This document shows positions 41,723-50,596 of a DNA stretch of 64,000 bases, piece by piece. Position numbers and translations under genes: made by a program. Every line of letters starts with the position of its first letter. Positions within the stretch are counted from its first letter, which is position 1. The stretch comes from Rhodospirillales bacterium. GTDB lineage: Bacteria; Pseudomonadota; Alphaproteobacteria; Rhodospirillales; Defluviicoccaceae. Location of the stretch: assembly GCA_016710335.1 (NCBI GenBank), contig JADJXQ010000007.1, forward strand, positions 124,001 to 188,000. Reading direction: 5' to 3'. The notes under the pieces are model-generated. The model searched no databases. It saw nothing but the letters and a program-made list of their open reading frames with translations, and was not told the origin of the DNA.

Positions 41723-42631
41723 CTACAATGCAGCCAGACGTGCCGCGTCCGCCCTGAGGCGGTTCGCGGCGAAGTCGACAAAGGTCCGGATCTTGGCGGC
41801 TGCGCGATTGCCTTCGGCGTGCAGGAGATGAATCGGCATCTGCCGGTCCTCGTAATCGCGCAGCACTTCGACGAGTGCGCCAGACGTAATTTCGTCGGCG
41901 ACCTGGTACGACAGGACGCGCGTTACGCCCCAGCCCGAGAGCGCCGCATCGATCGCTGCGGCCATCGTGTTGACGAACAATCTGGGCTGGAGCTTGACCT
42001 GCTGTCGCCGGCGCGCCGAAACAAACTCCCAAACCGGCAAGTCGGACATGGCGGTCGCAAGGATGATCCGGTGGTTGTGAAGAGCCTCGGGCGTCTCCAG
42101 TTCCGGCATTCGCGCAAGATAATCCGGCGCCGCCACCGTCACGCGACGGATGGTGCCCACCGTCGTTGCAAACAGGGACGAGTCCGGGAGCTCGCCGATC
42201 CGGAGCGCGACATCGAGCCCCTCCTCGATCATGTTGACGATGCGATCGACGAAAAGCGTGTGCGCCGTCACCGCCGGATACCGGTCCAGATAGTGCCGCA
42301 GGATTGGCGCGATCACCCGTTGACCGAACATCAGCGGGGCGGTGATCCGGAGCGCACCGACCGGAACCTGATGAGATCCCGCTGCCGACGCCTCCGCCCC
42401 CGAGAGGTCGCTGAGGATGCGAACAGCGTCGCTGTACAGCCGCGCCCCGGCGTCGGTCAAAGCCACGTGACGGGTGGTGCGGGTGACAAGCTGCACGTTG
42501 AGCCGCGCCTCGAGGGCCGAAACGAACCGGGTCACTGCCGGGGGAGACATATGAAGCCGCCGCGCGGCGGCGTTGAACGCGCCCTCCTCGGCCACAGCGA
42601 CAAACGTGGAGAGCTCCCGGAAGCGGTCCAT
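41723..42631 (-). CDS. LysR-family transcription regulator
   Basis: A 302-residue regulator. The helix-turn-helix is FVAVAEEGAFNAAARRLHMSPPAVTRFVSALE at residues 9-40, and the effector-binding domain starts near 90 (LRITAPLMFGQRVIAPILRHYL). The motif NDYLARMPELETPEALHNHR-like PDYLARMPELETP is characteristic of the DmlR/PgrR clade. It is divergent from the PPOX/hydrolase pair, the usual arrangement for a LysR protein and its targets. ATG 42631 chosen; the frame is open further upstream. Confidence 0.95.
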   Translation of the reverse strand: MDRFRELSTFVAVAEEGAFNAAARRLHMSPPAVTRFVSALEARLNVQLVTRTTRHVALTDAGARLYSDAVRILSDLSGAEASAAGSHQVPVGALRITAPLMFGQRVIAPILRHYLDRYPAVTAHTLFVDRIVNMIEEGLDVALRIGELPDSSLFATTVGTIRRVTVAAPDYLARMPELETPEALHNHRIILATAMSDLPVWEFVSARRRQQVKLQPRLFVNTMAAAIDAALSGWGVTRVLSYQVADEITSGALVEVLRDYEDRQMPIHLLHAEGNRAAAKIRTFVDFAANRLRADAARLAAL

Positions 42632-42746
42632 TGATTCCGTTTTGTGGAACAAACTGTTCCTGTAATCGCACATTCTCGGATCTGGAGAAAGCGCCCATTG
42701 TCTCTGTGACAGGGGAAACCCACCGATCTCGCAAACAGAGGACACC

Positions 42747-43376
42747 ATGGCCCGTGCATTCGCCGAAATAACCTTTACCCCGGAGGTCCGCGCGATCCAG
42801 GAACAACACGGATCGGCCAAAAGCTATGGGAAGTTCCTGGAGCCCGCGAGCGAGCGGGGAGATTGTCTGAGCGAAACCGAGGCGACGTTCATCGCCGATC
42901 GGGACGGCTTCTATCAGGCCACGGTTTCGGCGACTGGCTGGCCCTATGTTCAGTTCCGGGGCGGGCCGAAGGGCGTTCTCAAGGTTCTTGACGCCCGGAC
43001 CCTTGCCTACGCGGATTTCAAGGGAAACCGGCAATATCTGAGCGTGGGCAATCTTGCGACGGATAATCGCATTTCGCTCATCCTAATGGACTACCCGAAC
43101 CGGCGCCGATTGAAGCTATGGGGGCACGCCTGGATCGCGGAGCTTGCCGACGATCCGGCCCTTGTCTCGCGCCTCCATGATATTGCGTATGCCGCCCGGC
43201 CGGAGCGAGCCGTCGTGATCACCGTGGCCGCCTTCGACTGGAACTGTCCCCAGCACATCCCGCAGCGACTGACCTTGGAGGAATTCCAGGAGCACTTGGC
43301 TCCACTGCTCAGCGAACTCTCCCAGCTGCGGGAGGAAAACGCCGCGCTCCGTTCCGCGCTCCAAACGCGTCGCTAA
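42747..43376 (+). CDS. PPOX-class FMN-binding pyridoxamine oxidase-like protein
   Basis: A 209-residue flavin-binding split-barrel protein. The core ADRDGFYQATVSATGWPYVQF, then LAYADFKGNRQYLSVGNLATDNRISLI, matches PNPOx-like proteins that reduce small molecules with FMN or F420. The C-terminal helix (EFQEHLAPLLSELSQLREEN) is coiled-coil-like. Under likely control of the divergent LysR gene. Substrate unknown. Confidence 0.9.
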   Translation: MARAFAEITFTPEVRAIQEQHGSAKSYGKFLEPASERGDCLSETEATFIADRDGFYQATVSATGWPYVQFRGGPKGVLKVLDARTLAYADFKGNRQYLSVGNLATDNRISLILMDYPNRRRLKLWGHAWIAELADDPALVSRLHDIAYAARPERAVVITVAAFDWNCPQHIPQRLTLEEFQEHLAPLLSELSQLREENAALRSALQTRR

Positions 43377-43414
43377 TCCCAAGACGCCGCTAGAACCCAT
43401 TGAAGGAGGATTCC

Positions 43415-44392
43415 ATGTTGCCAAAACTGACAACCCACGTCGCCGCCAGCGTCCTTGCTCTCAGCCTCGCGACGTCCATCACCAGCCCTGCCCCCGCCGT
43501 CGCGGAGACGGCGGCAATCAAGGCGGAAACGGCAAAAGTCCGCTACCGCACCGAGCAGATCGAGGGCCTTGACATCGCCTACCGGGAGGCCGGCGATCCG
43601 TCACGCCCGACGGTGCTCCTGCTCCACGGCTTTCCCACCTCGTCGCATATGTTCCGCAGCCTGATCCCGGCGCTCGCCGAGCGCTTCCATGTGCTCGCCC
43701 CCGACTGTCCAGGCTTCGGCGCGTCGTCGATGCCCTCTGCCGCGGAGTTCGACTACTCGTTCGCCAACCTGGCGCGGTTGATGACCGTGTTTCTCGACCG
43801 CAAGGGCGTCGATCGCTACGCCGTCTACCTCATGGACTACGGCGCGCCTGTCGGCTACCGGATGTTCGCGGCCGATCCCGACCGCATCACCGCCTTCATC
43901 ATTCAGAACGGCAACGCCTACGAAGAAGCGTTGCGGGAATTCTGGGACCCGATCAAGGCCTACTGGGCCGAGCCGACAGCCGAGAATGGCGACACGCTGC
44001 GGGGCTTTCTGAGCCTGGAGGCCACGAAGTGGCAGTTCACGCACGGCACCAATGATCCCGAGTTGATCAGCCCCGACAATTTCTGGCACGTCCAGTACCT
44101 GCTCGATCGTCCGGGCAATCAGGCGGTGCAGCTCGAGCTGTTTCTCGACTACGGCACCAACGTGCCTGAGTATCCCAAATGGCAGGCGCTGTTCCGCGAA
44201 CATCAGCCGCCGACGCTGCTGGTGTGGGGCAAGAACGACCACATCTTTCCGGAGGAAGGAGCGCACCCCTACAAGCGCGACCTGAAGAACCTGGAGTTCC
44301 ACCTGCTCGATACCGGCCATTTCGCCCTCGAAGAGTACGGATCGGAAATCGCTTCCCGCATGCTCGTTTTTCTCGATGGTGCCGGATCGTAA
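43415..44392 (+). CDS. Exported alpha/beta hydrolase with Asp nucleophile
   Basis: A 325-residue protein with a Sec signal (LALSLATSITSPAPAVAETA) and an alpha/beta-hydrolase domain. HGFPTSSHMFRSL is the oxyanion loop. The elbow YLMDYGAPVGYRM has Asp where esterases have Ser, as in haloalkane dehalogenases and epoxide hydrolases. The acid is probably in WGKNDHIFPEEGA and the base in LLDTGHFALEEYG. RBS AGGAGGA precedes ATG 43415. Together with the PPOX gene it may detoxify an exogenous compound. Confidence 0.9.
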   Translation: MLPKLTTHVAASVLALSLATSITSPAPAVAETAAIKAETAKVRYRTEQIEGLDIAYREAGDPSRPTVLLLHGFPTSSHMFRSLIPALAERFHVLAPDCPGFGASSMPSAAEFDYSFANLARLMTVFLDRKGVDRYAVYLMDYGAPVGYRMFAADPDRITAFIIQNGNAYEEALREFWDPIKAYWAEPTAENGDTLRGFLSLEATKWQFTHGTNDPELISPDNFWHVQYLLDRPGNQAVQLELFLDYGTNVPEYPKWQALFREHQPPTLLVWGKNDHIFPEEGAHPYKRDLKNLEFHLLDTGHFALEEYGSEIASRMLVFLDGAGS

Positions 44393-45178
44393 CAAACACC
44401 GCCCACATCGAGCGTCCAAAAGCCGCGCCGCCGCACAGGCGGCGCGGTCATGACAACAGCGCCTTCGTTGAGGACTCGATGAATTGCGGTCGCCGCCTTT
44501 GCCGTCCAGTCGAGCGATAAGAAGCGCGGAGCTTTTATCTCTTCCGACGACGTCGGCGGCCTGCAGCGCAGTGGAGAAGGCGACCAAGGAGGGGAAGCCG
44601 ATTCCGGAGGTGGCGGAGATCGACTTCGTCGCCGCAGCCCGGCGCTCCCTGGGGCAGATCAGCTGGGAGCCGATCCCGCAGGACGGGTACGCACATGCCG
44701 GAGATGTTCGAGGCGCCTCCGGAGCAGGTCCTGAGTATCACAAGGACATCTCGGGGGCGTTCCTGGACCCGGACGGGAGCGACATCGTCGCGAAGCGCCT
44801 GGGCCTGCCGCGCCCGGGGGACTTCGAGGCGCCGGGCTACTTCGAAGGCAAGGTCTCACCCGGCACGCAGACCGAGGTGGCCGCGCCACCGATGTTCAGG
44901 CGGAGGGCGAGAAGAAGTTCGACGAGAGCGGCGCGGTCCTGATCGAGGCGTACGCAGCGGTGCGCGGCATCCTCATGAAGCAGGACGGCGTGGGGTGGCA
45001 CAGGCCGTTCTTCCAGACGTCGAAGAAGGCCGCGAACGGGGTGGAGATCCGGATCGAACGGGCGTTTTCCCCTGGCGAGACGAAGCGCAGGCATTGCTGT
45101 TCACGTGGAGCGAGCAGCTATGGTTCTGGCGGTCACGCCGATCAGTCGAGATAGCTCTGACCATGGTCGATCCCTCCT
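44393..45178. other. 786-bp region with decayed coding sequence
   Basis: A GC hairpin without T-run (44423-44448, CCGCGCCGCC/GGCGGCGCGG) follows the hydrolase gene. From about 44570 to 45110 codon usage looks coding, but in at least two frames in succession (AAVEKATKEGKPIPEVAEID..., then EAYAAVRGILMKQDGVGWHR). This suggests a frameshifted gene remnant of unknown family. Confidence 0.5.
44570..45110 (+). pseudogene. Frameshifted remnant of unknown gene
   Basis: Two successive rightward reading frames with coding-like composition. The first runs to 44942 and includes RSLGQISWEPIPQDGY, RLGLPRPGDFEAPGYFEGKV and SPGTQTEVAAPP. The second continues with KKFDESGAVLIEAYAAVRGI and HRPFFQTSKKAANGVEIRIE. 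Together they would form about 180-200 residues. I cannot assign a family, and the remnant lacks a convincing start. Confidence 0.35.
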
Positions 45179-45826
45179 TTACTCCGCAAGAAGACGCACC
45201 TTGCCGTACCAGGCTTCGGCAGTGGCATTGCGGTTGTCGCAGTCGGTCATGATCGCCACGGCGTCGATTCGCTCGACCTCAAGCCCGTGATAGCGGCGAA
45301 AGTCCTCAACGATGTTGCGCCGTTCGGTGACCCATTGCTCCGGAGCGGGCGGCGCGCCGGAGCGCAGCGCGACCATGTGGGCCTGCGAGGCGAACGGATT
45401 GGGCCAGTTCGATCCCTGCGGCATCGCGCTCGCCCAGACATAGTTGATCGCCCGCGTTCGCCAGACCAGGACGGCGCTCTCCCGCACCACGTAGAGGCGC
45501 GCGGGAAAGTCATCGCCGGCCTTGCTCGTCTCGTCGGCAGCGCCGTCGAAGACGGCGTCCACCCGCCACGACCACTCGATGACGGGAGTGACGCGAAGGT
45601 CGATCGTCTGTCTCAGGAACAACCCCGAGGCGCTGTCTCGACAGCGGGCCCGCAGCGCCTCCCCGTCGAGCGCGTAAGTGGTCTCGCCCTGGAAACTCTC
45701 GCGGTGCCACGTCGCCAGGATCTCTCTCGGGGTGAACACGAGCGGCTCCGCGCCGGCCGGCATCGCCAGCGCCAGTGCCAGCATCGTTGCAATCATCCCC
45801 GCGCGCACCGTCCAGCCCGTTGTCAT
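45179..45826 (-). CDS. DUF3047-family exported protein
   Basis: A 215-residue protein with a signal sequence (MIATMLALALAMPAGAEP) and the DUF3047 core: FPARLYVVRESAVLVWRTRAINYVWAS and a C-terminal IDAVAIMTDCDNRNATAEAWYG. The family is periplasmic and of unknown function; W/Y-rich beta structure suggests ligand or sugar binding. It starts 5 bases after the phosphoesterase/radical-SAM fusion gene, so the two form an operon. The ribosome-binding site sits very close to ATG 45826; the internal ATG in MIATML may be the real start. Confidence 0.85.
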   Translation of the reverse strand: MTTGWTVRAGMIATMLALALAMPAGAEPLVFTPREILATWHRESFQGETTYALDGEALRARCRDSASGLFLRQTIDLRVTPVIEWSWRVDAVFDGAADETSKAGDDFPARLYVVRESAVLVWRTRAINYVWASAMPQGSNWPNPFASQAHMVALRSGAPPAPEQWVTERRNIVEDFRRYHGLEVERIDAVAIMTDCDNRNATAEAWYGKVRLLAE

Positions 45827-45831
45827 CTCCT

Positions 45832-47709
45832 TCAGTCTCCCTGTTGTCCGCTGTGAGGACTGCAGGACGCGCCGCCAAGGACGCAGAAGCGCGCGCAGTG
45901 GCGGTGGTTGAGCGCGACCGGGCGGGCTGCATCGGCGAGACTGGCGCCCATCGTGAAGCCCTCGTCGTAGGGCAAAAGGGTACACGAGACGACCGCCGGC
46001 CGCGCCGCACCTTTGCGTTTCACCACCATCCGCGAGGTGGCGCACATGACCGACTGCGGCGTTTTGCCGAGAATCCCCCAGCAGCGCTCGGTGATCTCGG
46101 GCACGTCCGCATCCGCCTCCATCTCCGGGAACAGGACCAGGCGGGCGGGATCGTCGGCGTCAATGGGAATACCCAGCTTGGCGAACAGTGACCCGAAACC
46201 GGCGCGCAACTTGCCGTCGCTCTCGCCCCAGAGGGTTCGGCCGGCGACTGAAACGTCGAAGCCGCCCGCGATGAGCCACTTGAGGCCGTCGATGGTCGGC
46301 TGCCAGGTTCCCGCGCCGCGCAGGTCCTCGTGGCCCTCCGGGGTATAATGGTCGACCGAGACCCGCAGCGTTAGGCGTGCCCCGTAACGCCGGTCGAGAT
46401 CAAGCAGCGGCGCTTTCAGCCGTTGCATCGGCTTCATCGCGTTGGTCAGCACCAGGACCCGGAAGCCGCCCGCCAGTGCATCCTCGATCATGGCGAGAAT
46501 GTCCGGGTTCATGAACGGCTCGCCGCCGGTGAAGCCGATTTCATTCGGCGGCGGGTGCAGGCCGGCGGCCTCGTCGAGGAAGCCCCGCACCTCGGCGCGG
46601 CTGAGGTAGACCAGCCGGTCGTTACGCGGGCTCGACTCGATGTAGCAGTTGTGGCAAGCGAGATTGCACAACGTGCCGGTGTTGAACCATAGCGTCTCCA
46701 GGTGAACAAGCGGTACGCTGGCGCGTCGCTCGCCTCTGGCGGTGACGTCGGGATCGCTGAACTTCGCCCGGACAGGCGGCGGCGCGCTGTCGCAGCCTTG
46801 CGCCTCGGCGCGAGGCGGCTGTGCGGCCCGCAGTAGAGGCCAAAGCGTGTTCTTGCTCGCAATCGGCGTGCCGCGGCGCGCGAGCTCGGCCGCTGGCAGG
46901 ACATCGCAGCTTGGCCACAGTCCGGTTTCCAGCGCCGCGGCGTAGCCCTCGGGAAGGCCGGCCGCGCGCATCTTGCGGGCCGCCGGGGCGGCCTCGTATT
47001 CCAGCGGCAGGCGGTGGATCCGCACGCCGGTGCCGCAGGGCTCGATCAGGCTGAACCAAGTCCGCGGCGTGCCGTCGTTGGCTGGCATCCCGATCGCTCC
47101 CGGGTTGTGCCACAGCCGGTCGTCCACGATCCGGGTGAAGGGCAGGCCACAATGGCCGGCGATGACGCCGTCGCACGCCGCCAGCGAGATCTGCCGGCGG
47201 ATCTCCGCATCCGGGGCAGAGGCAAAGATGAAGGTGTTGATGCGGGCGATGGCGCCGTGAATGACGGCAAGGCGCTGGCCGCCGACGAGAACATCGATCC
47301 GGCGGGGCAGGTCCCGCATCCACTGACGATCGAGGGCGTCGAGCTGGCTGTCGGCGTGGCGATACCACGCGGCCGCCGCGCGATCGCAGGCGCTCCCGTC
47401 GGCAAAACCGCAGCCGCAGTCTTGAAGGCGCCAGCCGAGAGATTCCTCGCAGTTTCCCATCACCACATGCACGCCCGCGTTGCGGATCAGCGTGACGGTG
47501 TCGTGCGCGTCGGCGCAATACGCGACGACATCGCCGGTGCAGACGATCCGCTCCGCCGGCACGCCCAGCCGGGCTGCCGCCGCGAGAAGCGCCTCCGTTG
47601 CTTCGAGATTGCTGTAGCATCCGCCGAAAACTACGATCGGCCCGTCGGCCACCACCACGGCGGCGGTTTCTCCGGCGCCGTTAAGAAGCTGATCGCATAT
47701 CGCATCCAT
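45832..47709 (-). CDS. Metallophosphoesterase-like / radical-SAM fusion protein
   Basis: A 625-residue two-domain protein. Residues about 20-260 follow the calcineurin-like phosphoesterase fold, but the metal ligands are altered: GGCYSNLEA replaces DxHxN, GNCEE replaces GNHE, GHCGLPF replaces GHTH. CGCGF and many extra cysteines (ACDGVIAGHC) are present. Residues about 340-600 are a radical-SAM domain with the [4Fe-4S] motif CNLACHNC near 348-355 and the SAM-binding GFTGGEPF. A cysteine-rich C-terminus (CARFCVLGGASC) may bind a further cluster. Reaction unknown. Divergent from the symporter gene. Confidence 0.85.
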   Translation of the reverse strand: MDAICDQLLNGAGETAAVVVADGPIVVFGGCYSNLEATEALLAAAARLGVPAERIVCTGDVVAYCADAHDTVTLIRNAGVHVVMGNCEESLGWRLQDCGCGFADGSACDRAAAAWYRHADSQLDALDRQWMRDLPRRIDVLVGGQRLAVIHGAIARINTFIFASAPDAEIRRQISLAACDGVIAGHCGLPFTRIVDDRLWHNPGAIGMPANDGTPRTWFSLIEPCGTGVRIHRLPLEYEAAPAARKMRAAGLPEGYAAALETGLWPSCDVLPAAELARRGTPIASKNTLWPLLRAAQPPRAEAQGCDSAPPPVRAKFSDPDVTARGERRASVPLVHLETLWFNTGTLCNLACHNCYIESSPRNDRLVYLSRAEVRGFLDEAAGLHPPPNEIGFTGGEPFMNPDILAMIEDALAGGFRVLVLTNAMKPMQRLKAPLLDLDRRYGARLTLRVSVDHYTPEGHEDLRGAGTWQPTIDGLKWLIAGGFDVSVAGRTLWGESDGKLRAGFGSLFAKLGIPIDADDPARLVLFPEMEADADVPEITERCWGILGKTPQSVMCATSRMVVKRKGAARPAVVSCTLLPYDEGFTMGASLADAARPVALNHRHCARFCVLGGASCSPHSGQQGD

Positions 47710-47789
47710 TTCGACCCCACTGTCGCTGCGTCCCAACCTGTTCGTTCGTCGAGCGAAAAAGGTTTCCTGCCGGTCGGCATCTTGCGGAA

Positions 47790-47815
47790 GTAACCAAATC
47801 GGCTGCCGCGGCGAA
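47790..47815 (+). promoter_or_regulatory. SigF-type promoter of the symporter-sigma unit
   Basis: GTAACC (47790-47795) and CGAA (47812-47815) with a 16-base spacer, 39 bases before the symporter ATG. Exact match to the ECF SigF consensus as I recall it from Caulobacter. Confidence 0.75.
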
Positions 47816-47854
47816 CCTGTAAATGGCACAGCTCAGAACGGGGCATTTTCCGAC

Positions 47855-49243
47855 ATGACCGCCATCCTCGTCGTCGCGACCGGTGCGCTTGCGGTGCTGA
47901 GCATTCTCGTCTCGCCCCGGGTTCGCAGCAGCGAGAGCTTCTTTCTCGGCATGTCGGAGACGGGGCAAGCGCCGGGCCTGTGGCCGCTGGTGTTCTCGCA
48001 GGTGACCACCTGGATCTTTGCCCGCTCGCTTCTCAACGCGGCGATCCTCGGCTACCTGTTCGGCATTGCCGGCACGATCGCCTATGCCGTCTACTACGGC
48101 TCGTTCCTGGTCGGCGCGTTCATCGTCGATGCGATCCGCTTCCGCCACGGCCATGCCAGCGTGCAATCCTATTTGCGGGCGCATTTCGGCACGCTTGGGG
48201 AATGGACATTCAATGTACTGGTAACCGTGCGGCTGGTTAGCGAAGTTTTCGCCAATCTGCTCGTCGTTGGCATCATCTTCGGGGTGGCGGGAACCGTGCC
48301 CTATGCGGCAGCGATCCTCGCGGTCACGCTGTTCACCCTCGCCTATTCGATGATGGGCGGCCTGCGCGCATCGCTGCGCACCGATGTTCTTCGGATGACG
48401 ATTCTGCTGGTCCTTCTTGCCGTGCTGATTGTGATCATCGTCCGCCAGCCAGGCTTCGATCCTTTGGCGATCCTGGCCAGCAGCCCGGATCTGACGGCGC
48501 CCGGCTGGGTGCTGCTGGCGGTGGCGCTGGTCCAGGTGTGGAGCTACCCGCTGCACGATCCGGTGATGATGGACCGCGGCTTCCTCGCCGACCGCGCAAC
48601 GACGCGCCGGAGCTTCCATTACGCCTTTTGGCTCAGCACCGCCTGCATCCTCGCCTTCGGCCTGATCGGCGTTTTCGCCGGCTTGCACCGCGGCGAGGGC
48701 GAGGCGCTGATGGAAACACTGGGGCGGATGCTGGCGGGACCGGCGCTGTTGATGGTTAATCTGGCGCTCGTCGTCTCGGCCGTCTCGACGCTGGACTCCG
48801 CCCTCTCGAGCGCCTCGAAGCTGGCGGTGGTGGACATGCGCATAGCTGCGCCCACCCCCGGCAATGGCCGGATCGCCATGGCCGCGTTCATGGGCGGCGG
48901 GCTCGCCCTGTTGTTCTTTGGACCGAGCGATCTGTTCACCGCCGTGGCGATCAGCGGCACCGCGGCACTGTTCCTCGCCCCGGTCATCTTCTTTTGCATC
49001 TGGGGCGGCATGCGCGTGCCGTTGTGGAGCTATGGCGCCGCCTTCGCTCTCGCCATGACCGGCTCGGGCGTCTATTTTCTCGACAGCTCCGGGCATTTGC
49101 CGGTGATGGCGCATCTGTTCGGGCCGCTGCATGACTATACCCGGCTTCTAATCGTCAAGGTCGCGGTGCTGGCCGGAGGATGCGCCGCCTTCGCCCTCGG
49201 CATCTTGAGCTCCGGGCCGCAGCCGCGGCGCTCAGCGGCTTAA
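47855..49243 (+). CDS. Sodium/solute symporter (SSS family)
   Basis: A 462-residue integral membrane protein with about 12-13 hydrophobic helices and the LeuT-type inverted repeat layout of the SSS family. Relevant blocks: SPRVRSSESFFLG near the N-terminus, YSMMGGLRASLRTDVLRM (the conserved GGLRAVxxTD-type signature) and SAVSTLDSALSSASKLAVVD in the sodium-site helix. The solute is unknown. It is preceded by a SigF-type promoter and followed after 79 bases by the ECF sigma gene on the same strand. Confidence 0.9.
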   Translation: MTAILVVATGALAVLSILVSPRVRSSESFFLGMSETGQAPGLWPLVFSQVTTWIFARSLLNAAILGYLFGIAGTIAYAVYYGSFLVGAFIVDAIRFRHGHASVQSYLRAHFGTLGEWTFNVLVTVRLVSEVFANLLVVGIIFGVAGTVPYAAAILAVTLFTLAYSMMGGLRASLRTDVLRMTILLVLLAVLIVIIVRQPGFDPLAILASSPDLTAPGWVLLAVALVQVWSYPLHDPVMMDRGFLADRATTRRSFHYAFWLSTACILAFGLIGVFAGLHRGEGEALMETLGRMLAGPALLMVNLALVVSAVSTLDSALSSASKLAVVDMRIAAPTPGNGRIAMAAFMGGGLALLFFGPSDLFTAVAISGTAALFLAPVIFFCIWGGMRVPLWSYGAAFALAMTGSGVYFLDSSGHLPVMAHLFGPLHDYTRLLIVKVAVLAGGCAAFALGILSSGPQPRRSAA

Positions 49244-49322
49244 AGCCGGCATGGCCGCCGGTTGCACCGCCTCAGGGGATGGGGCATGGTCGCCGCCACG
49301 GCACAACATTGCCAGGCGAAAC

Positions 49323-49898
49323 ATGACCGATACAGAGGTCCGGGACGACCATCCGGAGTGGAGCCGGCTGATGGCGGCGGCTCAGGATGGTGACGCGGAC
49401 GCCTACCGGAAGCTGCTTCACGACATCGCGCCGCTGCTGCGCCGGGTGGCCGCTCGCCGTCTCGACCGCGCGCCCGCCGCCGATGTCGAGGACGTCGTCC
49501 AGGATGTCCTGCTGTCGGTGCACGCCGTCCGCCAAACCTATGATCCCGCACGCCCGTTCCTGCCGTGGCTGATGGCGATCCAGCGCCATCGCATCGGCGA
49601 TGCGATGCGAAGGCGGGTGCGGCGGGGGAGGAACGAGGTGGCGGTCGAGTCTCTGGAGGAAACCTTTGCCGACCGTGCGGCGAATACAGAGGATCAGTTT
49701 GATGGCAAGGAGATCCACGCCGCGGTCGCCGGACTGCCCCCGGCGCAGCGGCGGGCGATCGAACTCCTCAAGCTGAAGGAGATGTCGCTGAAGGAAGCGG
49801 CGAAGGAAACCGGAATGAGCGAAACGGCTCTCAAGGTCGCCACCCATCGCGGGATCAAGGCTCTCCGCGCCCTCTTGGGAAAGGACCGCGCGCCATGA
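49323..49898 (+). CDS. sigF: ECF sigma factor, SigF-type
   Basis: A 191-residue ECF sigma. Region 2 is YRKLLHDIAPLLRRVAARRL with DVEDVVQDVLLSVH and TYDPARPFLPWLMAIQRHRIGDAMRR. Region 4 is LPPAQRRAIELLKLKEMSLKEAAKETGMSETALKVATHRGIKALR. The pairing with a DUF1109 anti-sigma places it in the Caulobacter SigF / ECF16-like group, which responds to metal or redox stress. ATG 49323 chosen. The stop overlaps the nrsF start (ATGA). Confidence 0.93.
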   Translation: MTDTEVRDDHPEWSRLMAAAQDGDADAYRKLLHDIAPLLRRVAARRLDRAPAADVEDVVQDVLLSVHAVRQTYDPARPFLPWLMAIQRHRIGDAMRRRVRRGRNEVAVESLEETFADRAANTEDQFDGKEIHAAVAGLPPAQRRAIELLKLKEMSLKEAAKETGMSETALKVATHRGIKALRALLGKDRAP

Positions 49899-50557
49899 CG
49901 GCCGATAGCACCGACGCCCTGATCCGGGCTCTCGCCCGGGATGCGCGGCCGGTACGCCGGCTGCCGCCGCCGGGCCGGCGCGTGGTGCGGTGGCTGGCGG
50001 TGGCGCTGCCGGTGGTGGCGCTGTTCGGCGCCCTGATGGGGCCACGCCCGGACCTTGCGGAGATGCTCACCGAGCGGGCGTTCCTGGTGCCTTTGCTCGC
50101 CGCATTGGTGACGGCGGTGTGCGCCGCCCATGCCGCCTTCGCCTCCTCGGTTCCCGGATCGCCGAAATGGAACCTGTGGCTGCCGGCGGCGCCGCTGACG
50201 ATATGGATTGCGAGCCTCGGCCGCCAGTGCTGGCAGGCGTGGCTGGCGTTCGGGCCCGAAGGAGTGACGTTCCGCTTCGATCCGGTCTGCCTGCCGGTCA
50301 TCGCCATGGTCGGCGCCGTGCCCGCCATCGCGATCGTCGCGATGGTTCGCCGCGGCGCGCCCTTGACGCCGCGCCTGACCGCCTTTCTAGGCGCCCTGGC
50401 GGCGGCGGCGCTGGCCTACGTCGGCCTGCGTCTGGTCCATCCCCAGGATGCGGCGTTCATGGTGCTGGTCTGGCAGTTCGGATCGGTGGCGGTGTTCGCC
50501 GCCGTCGCCGGCGCGCTCGGCCGCTGGCTGTTGCCCTGGCGCGGCATGGGCGCCTGA
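49895..50557 (+). CDS. nrsF: NrsF-family (DUF1109) anti-sigma factor
   Basis: A 220-residue inner-membrane protein with six hydrophobic helices, from VVRWLAVALPVVALFGALM to VAVFAAVAGALGRWLL, after a short cytoplasmic N-terminus (TDALIRALARDARPVRRLPP). Two cysteines, in LGRQCWQAWL and FDPVCLPVI, lie at membrane faces; conserved Cys residues are known to be needed for NrsF signal sensing. It overlaps the sigma gene by 4 bases, as expected of an anti-sigma partner. Confidence 0.92.
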   Translation: MTADSTDALIRALARDARPVRRLPPPGRRVVRWLAVALPVVALFGALMGPRPDLAEMLTERAFLVPLLAALVTAVCAAHAAFASSVPGSPKWNLWLPAAPLTIWIASLGRQCWQAWLAFGPEGVTFRFDPVCLPVIAMVGAVPAIAIVAMVRRGAPLTPRLTAFLGALAAAALAYVGLRLVHPQDAAFMVLVWQFGSVAVFAAVAGALGRWLLPWRGMGA

Positions 50558-50596
50558 AACGGAGTCCGCAGTCAACCTCAACAACGGAGGCTACCA

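Noticed and set aside
44423..44448. GC-rich hairpin after the alpha/beta-hydrolase gene as an intrinsic terminator.
   Set aside because: The stem is strong but there is no T-run on either strand, so it is noted only in the region description.
48221..48244. GTAACC with CGAA 14 bases downstream inside the symporter gene.
   Set aside because: The spacer is two bases short and the site is mid-gene, so it is not counted among the SigF promoters.
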